A stretch of DNA of 64,000 bases. Origin: PFJX01 sp040757575 (GTDB lineage: Bacteria > Pseudomonadota > Gammaproteobacteria > Burkholderiales > Thiobacillaceae). A program made the translations under genes and the position numbers. Shown here in pieces: positions 46,044 to 53,685 of the stretch. The stretch lies in contig JBFLXA010000006.1 of assembly GCA_040757575.1 (NCBI GenBank), positions 62,001-126,000 on the forward strand. Direction: 5' to 3'. How positions within the stretch are numbered: the stretch's first letter is position 1; every line of letters starts with the position of its first letter. The notes beneath the pieces were generated by a model. That model worked only from the letters and a program-made list of their open reading frames with translations. It made no database searches and had not been told where the DNA came from.

Positions 46044-46301
46044 TTACAAGCACTGTGTTTCGCTCATTCTCGAGTGGTTCGAAAGAACGCATGGATCCCC
46101 TGATCCCATGATCAGCCCCTGCCCACGGATGTCCTCGCCAAGATCGTCCCAACGGGTGCCTGTGCCGTTTTCGGAGAACACGTACCGCTGACGTTGCTGG
46201 GGTGTGGCCGCCAACAAGCGTGGTAAGAAGACCTTCGGCAAGCTGTGCATGCAGCCATTGGCAAAGGGAGCCACAGCATGTGGTTGTCGGAACCGGTTCA
46301 T
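46044..46301 (-). CDS. DUF2442-like small protein, possibly decayed
   Basis: 85 residues. The middle and end, LPKVFLPRLLAATPQQRQRYVF followed by GTGTRWDDLGEDIRGQGLI, match the pattern of DUF2442 proteins (P-R-L-x-x-A-T-P-x-Q-R, then G-x-x-W-x-x-L-x-E-D-I). Those proteins are often encoded with a DUF4160 partner and are suspected antitoxin-like elements. No DUF4160 gene is visible on either side. The first 25 residues do not look like the usual N-terminal strand pair, and codon use is unlike that of the neighbours, so it may be a remnant. Confidence 0.42.
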   Translation of the reverse strand: MNRFRQPHAVAPFANGCMHSLPKVFLPRLLAATPQQRQRYVFSENGTGTRWDDLGEDIRGQGLIMGSGDPCVLSNHSRMSETQCL

Positions 46302-46336
46302 TCGCCGAAGTGTTCTCGCGGCGGGCAGCTGCCCAC

Positions 46337-46369
46337 GTTAAGGCCGTCTTAAGCCCTGTTGCCTAATCT
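46337..46369 (+). promoter_or_regulatory. Tandem TTAAG box (PmrA/QseB type) and -10-like hexamer
   Basis: GTTAAG (46337-46342), five bases, CTTAAG (46348-46353): a direct repeat with 11-bp period, like the binding sites of PmrA/QseB-type regulators. A -10-like TAATCT (46364-46369) follows 10 bp later, so the box would cover the -35 region. It lies 48 nt before the operon whose last two genes encode a QseB/QseC-like pair. Confidence 0.5.
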
Positions 46370-46400
46370 GGCGTCGTCCAAATTGAATAGGCGATGCGCC

Positions 46401-47024
46401 ATGTTCCCTGTTTCCTGTCCCAAGCCGGCCTGCGCATCCATGCTGTCGGGTCGGCGCCGATCCGATATCCGGGTCTTGCAGACCACCCTGGGCTCACCCC
46501 GCCGGGCTGAGGCGGAGGCCTTCATCCGTGCCACTTTTGCCTCCCATTACGGAGCCCAGGTGCCCGCCTTCGCGCCCAACCTGATGCTGGTGGAAGACGA
46601 CCGGGGGCTGCTGGCGGCCACCGGCTGGCGCTGTGCCGGGGACGCGCCGCTATATCTGGAGCGCTACCTGGATGCCCCCATCGAGCACAGCATCAGCCGG
46701 GTGGCGGGCCATGATGTGGAACGCACCCGCATCGTGGAAGTGGGCAACCTGGCTTCTGCCAAGGCGGGTACCAGCCTGGAGGTGATCCTGGCCCTGGCCC
46801 GGCACCTGGACCAGCTGGGCTATGACTGGGTCACCTTCACAGCCACCCGCGCCCTGGTGGGCATCTTCCATCGGCTGCGCCTGCCCCTGCTGGCCCTGGC
46901 CACGGCCAACCCGGAGCGCCTGGGGGAGGAGGCCACCGCCTGGGGCCGCTATTACGACACGGCCCCCATCGTCGTGGCCGGCCGCATCCGCATGGCCCTG
47001 GAACAGGTTCGCAACCATGGCTGA
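46401..47024 (+). CDS. Thermostable hemolysin family protein, possibly GNAT-like
   Basis: 207 residues from the ATG at 46401. An in-frame ATG at 46440 would remove the Cys-rich first 13 residues and is also possible. The body resembles proteins annotated as thermostable hemolysin in vibrios and pseudomonads: HYGAQVPAFAPNLMLVED, LYLERYLDAPIE, RIVEVGNLASAKAGTSLEVI and WVTFTATRALVGIFHRL. No signal peptide or membrane helix is present, so a lytic role is doubtful. The E-V-G-N-L block followed by the F-T-A-T/F-x-R-L strand recalls the acyl-homoserine-lactone synthase/GNAT fold; this is my inference. First gene of a seven-gene operon; it overlaps the next by 8 nt. Confidence 0.75.
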   Translation: MFPVSCPKPACASMLSGRRRSDIRVLQTTLGSPRRAEAEAFIRATFASHYGAQVPAFAPNLMLVEDDRGLLAATGWRCAGDAPLYLERYLDAPIEHSISRVAGHDVERTRIVEVGNLASAKAGTSLEVILALARHLDQLGYDWVTFTATRALVGIFHRLRLPLLALATANPERLGEEATAWGRYYDTAPIVVAGRIRMALEQVRNHG

Positions 47025-48510
47025 CACCCTGATCACCGCCCTGGCCGCCCAGGCCGATGCATCCCCGGATGCCTCCTGGCTTACAGACGGCCAGATGGCG
47101 TGGAGCGCATCCCGGGTGATGACGGAATCCCGGGCCCTGGCCGGGCGTCTGAAGGACAGCCGGGTGGTGGCCGTGCTGGCAGACAATTCCCCCGCCTGGG
47201 TGGTGGCTGACCTGGCAGCCCAGATGGCGGGAAAGCCCCATCTGCCCCTGCCTGCCTTCTTCAGCGCCGGCCAGTTGGCCCATGTCCTGGACCAGAGCGG
47301 GGCGGATATGGTGCTGACGGACCAGCCGGAACGCATCGGTGCCCTGGAGGCGGGTTTTGCCATCACTGGCACCTGGCAGCATCTGACCATGCTGCGGCGG
47401 GTTTGCGATGGGTCTATGCTGCCTGCCGATACCGGCAAGATTTCCTTCACCTCCGGCAGCACGGGCACCCCCAAGGGGGTATGCCTGAGCCTGGCGGGCC
47501 TGCTGGCTACGGCACGGGCCCTGGACGAACGTCTGGGTGATCTGCCCATCCGCCGGCACCTGGCCGTATTGCCCCTGTCCCTGTTGCTGGAGAACGTGGC
47601 CGGCGTCTACGCCCCCCTGCTGCGGGGTGCCACGGTCCACTTGCCTCCCTTGCAGCAGTTGGGCTGGCAAGGCATGGCAGGCTTCAACCCCCGGCTGCTC
47701 CAGGCTGCGGTGGCGGGCACCGCGCCCCACAGCCTGATCCTGGTGCCCGAACTGCTCAAGGCCTGGTCCACCCTGTTGTCCCTGTCCGGGCAGGGGGCCC
47801 CTGAAGGCCTTAGTTATGTTGCCGTCGGCGGCGCCCGGGTGGACTCCGGTTTGCTTGCCCAGGCCCGGTCCCTGGGCATCCCCGCTTATCAGGGCTACGG
47901 GCTGACGGAGTGCGGCTCGGTGGTGAGCCTGAACCGTCCCGGAGACGATGGCGACGGCGTGGGACGCCCCCTGGGCCACGCCGCCATCCAGGTTCATGAC
48001 GGCGAGGTCCAGATCACCACCCGGGCCTTCCTGGGCTACCTGGGCAACCAGGCTGAAGGCCCGCCGCCAGCTGGGTCGCCCCTGGCCACCGGCGACCTGG
48101 GCAGTTTGAACGACCAGGGCCACCTGCACCTTCAGGGCCGGCGCAAGCACCTCATCATCAACGCCTTCGGCCGCAACATCTCGCCTGAATGGGTGGAATC
48201 CGCCCTCCTGGCCCAACCCGCCATCGCCCAAGCCCTGGTGGCGGGGGAAGCCCAGCCCCATCTGGCCGCCCTGCTGGTCCCCGCCCCGGGTACCGGTGAT
48301 GCCGCCCTGGCGGCGGCGGTGGAACAGGCCAATGCGGGCCTGCCGGACTACGCCCGGGTGGCCCGCTGGCAGCAGGTGGCCCCCTTCCGGCCCGAAAACG
48401 GCCAGGCCACCGGCAACGGCCGCCCCGTACGGCAGGCCATCCACGCCGCCCACGCCCAGCTTCTTCAGCAGCTTTTTACCGAAACGGAACCCCTCCATGC
48501 CCTTCTATGA
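47017..48510 (+). CDS. Acyl-AMP ligase (AMP-binding family)
   Basis: 497 residues. The phosphate loop TSGSTGTPKG is at about 145-154, YGLTECG near 294, and TGDLG near 358, followed by GRRKHLIINAFGRNISPEWVE. These mark an ANL-superfamily adenylating enzyme that activates a carboxylic acid as acyl-AMP and passes it to CoA, a carrier protein or an amine. The C-terminal region where the catalytic Lys normally lies reads ENGQATGNGRPVRQAI, with Arg where Lys is expected. It is shorter than typical long-chain acyl-CoA synthetases. It overlaps both neighbouring genes. Confidence 0.87.
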   Translation: MADTLITALAAQADASPDASWLTDGQMAWSASRVMTESRALAGRLKDSRVVAVLADNSPAWVVADLAAQMAGKPHLPLPAFFSAGQLAHVLDQSGADMVLTDQPERIGALEAGFAITGTWQHLTMLRRVCDGSMLPADTGKISFTSGSTGTPKGVCLSLAGLLATARALDERLGDLPIRRHLAVLPLSLLLENVAGVYAPLLRGATVHLPPLQQLGWQGMAGFNPRLLQAAVAGTAPHSLILVPELLKAWSTLLSLSGQGAPEGLSYVAVGGARVDSGLLAQARSLGIPAYQGYGLTECGSVVSLNRPGDDGDGVGRPLGHAAIQVHDGEVQITTRAFLGYLGNQAEGPPPAGSPLATGDLGSLNDQGHLHLQGRRKHLIINAFGRNISPEWVESALLAQPAIAQALVAGEAQPHLAALLVPAPGTGDAALAAAVEQANAGLPDYARVARWQQVAPFRPENGQATGNGRPVRQAIHAAHAQLLQQLFTETEPLHALL

Positions 48511-49156
48511 ACAACTGATCGAGCGCACGACCCCGGAAAGACAACGCCTGCTTGCGGCGCCCATCATTGCCGACTGCATGAACGGCAAGGTGACCCGGGA
48601 ACGCTACCTGGCCTTCCTGGCCCAGGCCTACCACCACGTGCGCCATACCACGCCCCTGCTCATGTCCCTTGGCGGTCGCCTGCCGGAAAGGCTGGCCTGG
48701 CTGCGCAAGGCGGTGGCGGAGTACATTGAAGAAGAGATCGGCCATGAAGAATGGATCCTCAACGACATCCAGGCTGCCGGCGGCGATGCAGAGGCTGTAC
48801 GCCACAGCGAGCCCGGGCTGGCAGCCGAAGTGATGGTGGCCTACGCCTACGACCTCATCCAGCGCAAGAACCCGGCCGGGTTCTTTGGCATGGTCTTCGT
48901 GCTGGAAGGCACCAGCGTGGCCCTGGCCCTCACCGCCGCTGACCGCATCCAGGCCGCCCTGGACCTGCCGAACACGGCTTTCAGCTACCTGCGCTCCCAC
49001 GGCACCCTGGACCAGGAACACACCCGTCACCTGGCCGATCTTCTGGAAGTCATGACCCCGGAGGACCAGGCAGAGGTGGTGCGCTGCGCCCGGGTGTTCT
49101 TCAAGCTGTACGGGGACGTATTCCGGGACCTGATTCCTGCCGGGGAGGTCGTCTGA
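48497..49156 (+). CDS. Heme-oxygenase-fold (TenA/UndA-like) iron-containing redox enzyme
   Basis: 219 residues, all-helical. It lacks the TenA thiaminase signature but has residues placed like the metal ligands of diiron heme-oxygenase-like oxidases: His46/His47/His50 in YHHVRHTTPLL, Glu80-x-x-His83 in EEEIGHEEW, Glu137 in VLEGTSVALAL, and Asp172/His175/His178 in LDQEHTRHL. Members of that group, such as UndA, cleave or desaturate fatty acids and amino acids with O2. It sits between an acyl-AMP ligase and an SDR with overlapping frames, so an acyl substrate is a reasonable guess. The reaction itself is unknown. Confidence 0.78.
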   Translation: MPFYEQLIERTTPERQRLLAAPIIADCMNGKVTRERYLAFLAQAYHHVRHTTPLLMSLGGRLPERLAWLRKAVAEYIEEEIGHEEWILNDIQAAGGDAEAVRHSEPGLAAEVMVAYAYDLIQRKNPAGFFGMVFVLEGTSVALALTAADRIQAALDLPNTAFSYLRSHGTLDQEHTRHLADLLEVMTPEDQAEVVRCARVFFKLYGDVFRDLIPAGEVV

Positions 49157-49941
49157 TGGAACTGAACAACGCCCGTATCCTGCTCACGGGGGCCACCGGG
49201 GGATTGGGCCGCGCCCTGGCGGAACAATTGTCCAAATCCGGCGCCGCCCTGCTGCTGGCTGGCCGGGATAACGGCCGTCTGGAACAACTGCGCGCCAGCC
49301 TGACCGGCCCGGCCGGCATCCTGCAAGCGGATCTGAACACCGCCGAAGGCATCGCCACGGCCCGCCAGGCCGCCCGGGAATTCAACGTCAACGTGCTCAT
49401 CAACAACGCGGGCGTGGGCTGCTTCGGCCTCCTGGAACAGCAGGCCTGGGAAGAAGTGGAGCAGGTGCTGCACACCAACCTGGCCACCCCCATACGCCTC
49501 ACCCAGGCCCTACTGCCATGGCTCATGGCCCAGCCTCAGGCGGCAATCGTCAACATGGGTTCCACCTTCGGCAGCCTGCCCTTCGCCGGCTTCAGTGCCT
49601 ATTCGGCGGCCAAGGCCGGATTGCGGGGCTTCTCCCAGGCCCTGCGCCGGGAACTGGCGGACACCCGGGTGGAGGTGATCCACCTGGCCCCCCGGGCCAT
49701 CGACACCCCCTTGAACTCCCCCCAGGTCAACGCCCTGAACCAGGCCCTGGGCAACCACAGCGACCGGGCGGAAGACGTGGCAGCCCAAATCGTCGCCACC
49801 CTGAAGCGGGGGGACCGGGAACGGCATTTCGGTTTCCCGGAAAGACTGTTTGCCTGGCTGAATGGCGTGGTACCCGGCCTTATCGACCAGGGCCTCGCCG
49901 GCAAGATCGCCCTCATCAAGAAACACGCCTCCCAAGGATGA
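49156..49941 (+). CDS. Short-chain dehydrogenase/reductase
   Basis: 261 residues, classical SDR: TGATGGLG (11-18) for the nucleotide, NNAG (83-86), and the catalytic Ser136, Tyr149, Lys153 (YSAAK). Arg37 after LLLAG suggests NADP(H). It starts on the last base of the previous stop codon (TGATG). The C-terminus (LFAWLNGVVPGLIDQGLAGKIALIKKHA) is amphipathic and may touch the membrane, as in some SDRs acting on lipids. It probably reduces or oxidises the product of the ligase/oxidase steps. Confidence 0.92.
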   Translation: MELNNARILLTGATGGLGRALAEQLSKSGAALLLAGRDNGRLEQLRASLTGPAGILQADLNTAEGIATARQAAREFNVNVLINNAGVGCFGLLEQQAWEEVEQVLHTNLATPIRLTQALLPWLMAQPQAAIVNMGSTFGSLPFAGFSAYSAAKAGLRGFSQALRRELADTRVEVIHLAPRAIDTPLNSPQVNALNQALGNHSDRAEDVAAQIVATLKRGDRERHFGFPERLFAWLNGVVPGLIDQGLAGKIALIKKHASQG

Positions 49942-49961
49942 ACCCAGAAAGGACTGCACTC

Positions 49962-50606
49962 ATGTTCAAACGCTCAATCGCCCTCCTGATCGTCGGCCTG
50001 ATGTTTTCAGGCGCGCTCCTGGCCGCCACGCCGGAAGAACTACTTCGTCCCATCCAGAACCGCTGGGCCGAGATCAAGTACCGCACCCCGGCCAAACAGC
50101 AGGCCGAGCAGTACCACGCCTTGGCCATGGAAGCCCACAAACTGAGCGAGGCCCATCCCACCCAGGCGGAATTGCTGATCTGGGAAGGCATCGTGGTATC
50201 CAGCGAAGCAGGTGCCAAAGGGGGGCTCGGCGCCCTGTCCCTGGCCAAGGCAGCCCGGGATCTGCTGGAAGAAAGCCTGAAACTGGACGAAAAGGCCTTG
50301 CAGGGCTCCGCCTACACCAGCCTGGCAACCCTGTATGCTAAGGTGCCCGGTTGGCCCATAGGCTTTGGCAGCGACAAGAAGGCGGAAACCCTGTTCCGCA
50401 AGGCACTGGCCATCAACCCTGTCGGCATCGACCCCAATTTCTTTTACGCGGAGTTCCTCGTCGAGAATGACAGGCAGGCCGAAGCGCGCGAATATCTCGA
50501 AAGCGCCCTGCGAGCCCCGGCACGTCCGGGACGGGAACTGGCCGACCAGGGGCGCCGCCAGGAAATCCAGGCTTTGCTAAAGCGAATCAACTCCGGATCG
50601 AACTAA
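49962..50606 (+). CDS. Exported TPR-like helical protein of unknown function
   Basis: 214 residues from the ATG at 49962 (GAAAGGA upstream). Signal peptide MFKRSIALLIVGLMFSGALLA. The mature part is helical with TPR-like repeats (about 100-205: LLIWEGIVVSSEAG, LEESLKLDEKALQGSAYTSLATLYAKVPGWPIGFGSDKKAETLFRKAL split over two repeats, then NPVGIDPNFFYAEFLVENDRQAEAREYLESAL). It should be periplasmic. It lies between the biosynthetic genes and the two-component genes, so it could be a binding partner or part of signal detection; neither is proven. Confidence 0.78.
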   Translation: MFKRSIALLIVGLMFSGALLAATPEELLRPIQNRWAEIKYRTPAKQQAEQYHALAMEAHKLSEAHPTQAELLIWEGIVVSSEAGAKGGLGALSLAKAARDLLEESLKLDEKALQGSAYTSLATLYAKVPGWPIGFGSDKKAETLFRKALAINPVGIDPNFFYAEFLVENDRQAEAREYLESALRAPARPGRELADQGRRQEIQALLKRINSGSN

Positions 50607-51287
50607 TTGAGAGTTCTGCTGGTTGAAGACGACGCCCTTCTGGGCGATGGCATCCGGGCCGGCCTGAAGCTGGCCGGCTATGCCGTGGACTGGATCCAGG
50701 ACGGGGAAATGGCCCACCTGGCCCTTCAGGACACCGTCTATGACGCCTGTGTGCTGGACTTGAATCTGCCCCGCCGCAGCGGGCTTTCCATCCTGAGGGA
50801 ACTGCGGGGCCGGGGCAGCAGCCTGCCGGTGCTGATCCTCACCGCCCGGGACGGCAGCGATGCCAAGGTGGAAGGCCTGGATTGTGGTGCCGACGACTAT
50901 CTCACCAAACCCTTCGACCTGCCTGAGCTCCAGGCCCGGTTGCGGGCCCTGATGCGGCGGGCGAAAGGCAACGCCACCCCGGTACTGAGCCACGGAGGCT
51001 TGGTACTGGACCCGGCGAGCAAGCAGGTCACCTTCCAGGGCCAGCCGGTGCAGCTATCCGCCCGGGAGTACGCCTTGCTCCACGACCTGCTGCTCCACCC
51101 CAACCAGCCCCGCAGCCGGGCCCAGCTGGAAGAAAGCCTCTACGCCTGGGGCGAGGAAGCCGGCAGCAATACGGTGGAGGTCTACATCCATCATCTGCGC
51201 CGCAAGCTGGGCACGGACAGCATCCGCACCCTGCGAGGCTTCGGTTACCAGCTGGGGCCCTGTTCCCTGCCTGACGCCCATGCCTGA
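50607..51287 (+). CDS. qseB: OmpR-family response regulator (QseB-like)
   Basis: 226 residues, TTG start directly after the previous stop. The receiver domain has the acidic pair in LLVEDDALLGDGI, phospho-acceptor Asp51 in VLDLNLPRRSG, and ADDYLTKPFDLPEL. The winged helix ends SNTVEVYIHHLRRKLGTDSIRTLRGFGYQL. The whole protein reads like QseB/PmrA throughout. A tandem TTAAG box, the type of site used by this family, lies upstream of the operon at 46337, suggesting autoregulation of the whole cluster. Confidence 0.9.
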   Translation: MRVLLVEDDALLGDGIRAGLKLAGYAVDWIQDGEMAHLALQDTVYDACVLDLNLPRRSGLSILRELRGRGSSLPVLILTARDGSDAKVEGLDCGADDYLTKPFDLPELQARLRALMRRAKGNATPVLSHGGLVLDPASKQVTFQGQPVQLSAREYALLHDLLLHPNQPRSRAQLEESLYAWGEEAGSNTVEVYIHHLRRKLGTDSIRTLRGFGYQLGPCSLPDAHA

Positions 51288-52674
51288 AGCCCTCCACCCC
51301 AGGCGGGTGCCTTCCTTGCGTGGTCGCCTGCTGCGCAGGATCAGCGTGGCCACTTTGTTGCTCTGGGCTTTTACTGGCGGTCTCACCTACTTCAAGGCCC
51401 GCCACGAAGCCGAGGAATTCCTGGATGGCCATCTGGCGGTCTCTGCACGCATGCTGATGGCTCTGGTCAGCCACAACGAGTCCAATCATGATGACCTGAG
51501 ACGACGCCTGGCCTCAGTGCACAGCCGGCCCCAGGGCATCTACGAGCCACCTCTGGAGTACCAGATCGCCCGTTCGGACGGCGTGGTCTTCATGCGTTCC
51601 GACAACGCCCCCAACCTGCCTGTGCTGGGTGTGGAAGGGCATATCGACTTCAACCGTGACGGCCAGGCCTGGCGCCTTTTCAACCTGGACTCGCCAGATG
51701 ATCAGTATCGGGTCCAGGTGGCCCAGTCGGTGGAACTTCGGGAGCGGGCGGCCCTGGAAGTAGCCATGCAGGCCAGCCTGCCCGTGGGCATGCTGCTGCC
51801 CCCGCTGCTGTTCCTGCTATATCTCTCCATCCGCCGGGGTTTGAAGCCCCTGGATATCCTGGCCCGGGAAGTGGCCACCCGCACTCCCGACAACCTTTCT
51901 CCCCTGGTACAGGGGGATGTTCCCCGGGAAGCCCTGCCCCTGGTAGCAGCGGTCAACCGGCTCATGTTCCGCCTGGAGCGGGTACTGGACAACGAACGCC
52001 GCTTTACGGCCGATGCCGCTCACGAACTGCGCACTCCCCTGGCAGCCATCAAGACCCAGGCCCAGGTGGCGATGCTGAGCCCGGATCCCGCAGATCAGGC
52101 CCACGCCCATGCCCAGCTCCAGGCTGCGGTGGACCGGGCCGGACGCCTGATCGATGAACTGCTGGGTCTGGCCCGCCTGGACCCCTTGCACCACGTGGAA
52201 AAGCCCCGCGACATCGAGCTGTCCGTCCTGGCAGGGGAAATCCACGCCGCTTTCCTGGCGGATGCAGGACGGCGGGACCATCGCCTGGTGCTGGAAAACA
52301 CTGGCACGCCCCTGGTCGTGCAAGGTGATCCGGAACTGCTGGCCATTGCCCTGCGCAACCTGGTGGACAATGCCCTGCGCTACACGCCTACGGGTGGGAC
52401 GATACGCATACACCTATCTGCTGATGGTTCCACGCCGGTCCTGACCGTGCAGGATACGGGGCCCGGGGTGGCGCCCCAGGAGCTTGAACGGCTGACGGAA
52501 CGGTTCTTCCGGGGCAAGGATGTGGTCACGGAGGGGAGCGGCCTGGGGCTTGCCCTGGTGAAGCGTATCTGTGACCTGCATGGCATCAAGCTGGAATTCC
52601 TGAATCTTCCTGCCCCGGGTGGACTGCTGGCCCGGCTGTCCTGGCCTCCCTCGGCCCGCTCTCCAATGGACTAG
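51280..52674 (+). CDS. qseC: Sensor histidine kinase (QseC-like)
   Basis: 464 residues, overlapping the regulator by 8 nt. TM1 (about 20-40), a periplasmic domain (42-165), TM2 (about 166-190), HAMP (190-240), His248 in AAHELRTPLAAIK, N box LRNLVDNALRYTPTGG, DTGPGV and the G box GSGLGLALVKRICDLHG. It shows the QseC/PmrB-type layout. The signal is unknown; E. coli QseC has been reported to sense autoinducer-3 and catecholamines. Here, the most economical idea is that it senses the product, or the envelope effect, of the upstream biosynthetic genes. Confidence 0.9.
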   Translation: MPEALHPRRVPSLRGRLLRRISVATLLLWAFTGGLTYFKARHEAEEFLDGHLAVSARMLMALVSHNESNHDDLRRRLASVHSRPQGIYEPPLEYQIARSDGVVFMRSDNAPNLPVLGVEGHIDFNRDGQAWRLFNLDSPDDQYRVQVAQSVELRERAALEVAMQASLPVGMLLPPLLFLLYLSIRRGLKPLDILAREVATRTPDNLSPLVQGDVPREALPLVAAVNRLMFRLERVLDNERRFTADAAHELRTPLAAIKTQAQVAMLSPDPADQAHAHAQLQAAVDRAGRLIDELLGLARLDPLHHVEKPRDIELSVLAGEIHAAFLADAGRRDHRLVLENTGTPLVVQGDPELLAIALRNLVDNALRYTPTGGTIRIHLSADGSTPVLTVQDTGPGVAPQELERLTERFFRGKDVVTEGSGLGLALVKRICDLHGIKLEFLNLPAPGGLLARLSWPPSARSPMD

Positions 52675-52866
52675 GACAGCGCCACAACAATCATCAGGGG
52701 TGACCATGCCGGCGGCTTTGTTCTCCGGCCTTGCGGAATTTCCCTCAAATGTGTTGCGCTGCCTGGGCGAAGCATAAACCTGTAGCGCTACCGAAATGAC
52801 CTTAACCCAGGTTGGTGAGCGGGCTTGCAAGGTCAGGACTGAGGACCGTCACCGGCGGATTGGGGC

Positions 52867-53556
52867 TCAACCGTCGAAATTTCTCATCCGCGCCAGGTCC
52901 AGCACCCGGATGCTGCGGCCGTTCACCTGGATGAGGCCGGCGCCGGTCAGGTGTCCCAGCACCCTGGAGAAGGTTTCCGGTGCCAGGTTGAGCTGGGAGG
53001 CCACGGTCTGCTTGCTGGAGGGCAGGATCAACTCGTACTGGTTGGGCTTGTCCGCCGGGGCCATCTGGTTGAGGAAGCAGATGACCCGCTGGGAGCTGGT
53101 GCGCAGGGAACAGGTTTCCATGTCTTCCAGCAGGTCATGCAGGCGTATGGACAGGCTGGCCAGCATCTTGCGGCTCAGCATGGGGCTGGCTTCCATCGCA
53201 CTGAGCAGGATGTGCTTGTCCACCAGCACCAGATAGCTGTCCTGGGTAGCCTGGGCGTTGACCGGGTAGGGCTTGTCAAGGAAGGCCACGGCTTCACCGA
53301 ATGTGCCGCCGGCCTTGATCATGTGCACCACTTTTTCCGTACCCTGGGGCGAAGGCAGGGCCAGCTTGATCTGGCCCATCACCAGCAGGTGCATGCCGGC
53401 ACATTCATCGCCCTTCTGGAACAGGATTTCACCTCGCTGAAGTCTCAGCTCCCGGCTGCCCCGGGCCAGTAAAGCCAGTTCTTCGGGGCCCAGGCCTTTG
53501 AACAGGGCTTGCCTGGAAAGGACTTCGGATAAGGGCGGGCGGATTTCAGTGAGCAA
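52867..53556 (-). CDS. Crp/Fnr-family transcription regulator (Dnr-like)
   Basis: 229 residues with a TTG start (AAGGAG upstream; the nearby ATG is out of frame). Cyclic-nucleotide-binding-type beta barrel (about 15-125), a long dimer helix, and a C-terminal helix-turn-helix (about 168-225: SKQTVASQLNLAPETFSRVLGHLTGAGLI). The cysteine cluster that binds Fe-S in Fnr is absent, so it belongs rather to the Dnr/NnrR type, which senses NO or redox through heme. It is divergent from napDAGHB, with a matching binding site midway between the two genes. Confidence 0.88.
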   Translation of the reverse strand: MLTEIRPPLSEVLSRQALFKGLGPEELALLARGSRELRLQRGEILFQKGDECAGMHLLVMGQIKLALPSPQGTEKVVHMIKAGGTFGEAVAFLDKPYPVNAQATQDSYLVLVDKHILLSAMEASPMLSRKMLASLSIRLHDLLEDMETCSLRTSSQRVICFLNQMAPADKPNQYELILPSSKQTVASQLNLAPETFSRVLGHLTGAGLIQVNGRSIRVLDLARMRNFDG

Positions 53557-53614
53557 GGATCATGCTCCTTTAACGAACGGGGTCCCATTAATACACGGAG
53601 TACCCCGAGCAAAC

Positions 53615-53628
53615 TTGACCAATATCAA
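53615..53628. promoter_or_regulatory. FNR/DNR-type box between the regulator and napD
   Basis: TTGACCAATATCAA matches the FNR consensus TTGAT-N4-ATCAA with one change. It lies 58 bp before napD and 58 bp before the divergent regulator, placed to control both. Confidence 0.8.
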
Positions 53629-53685
53629 AGTAATTTCAGGACATGGTTGTCAGGATTCACTCGCAATCTGTTTAAGGAGTGGGAC

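Larger units (their letters stand above)
45887..46400. other. 514-bp gene-poor, AT-richer region
   Basis: Between metZ and the hemolysin-family operon the base composition drops below that of its surroundings, and the only frame with a recognisable protein is the minus-strand DUF2442-like one. The last 65 bp hold the putative QseB-type box and a TAATCT -10-like hexamer. The rest (45887-46040) shows nothing I can assign. The region looks like an insertion/decay site. Confidence 0.5.

Noticed and set aside
46837..48498. 553-codon minus-strand frame opposite the acyl-AMP ligase
   Set aside because: Gly/Gln/His-rich shadow; the ligase motifs are on the plus strand.
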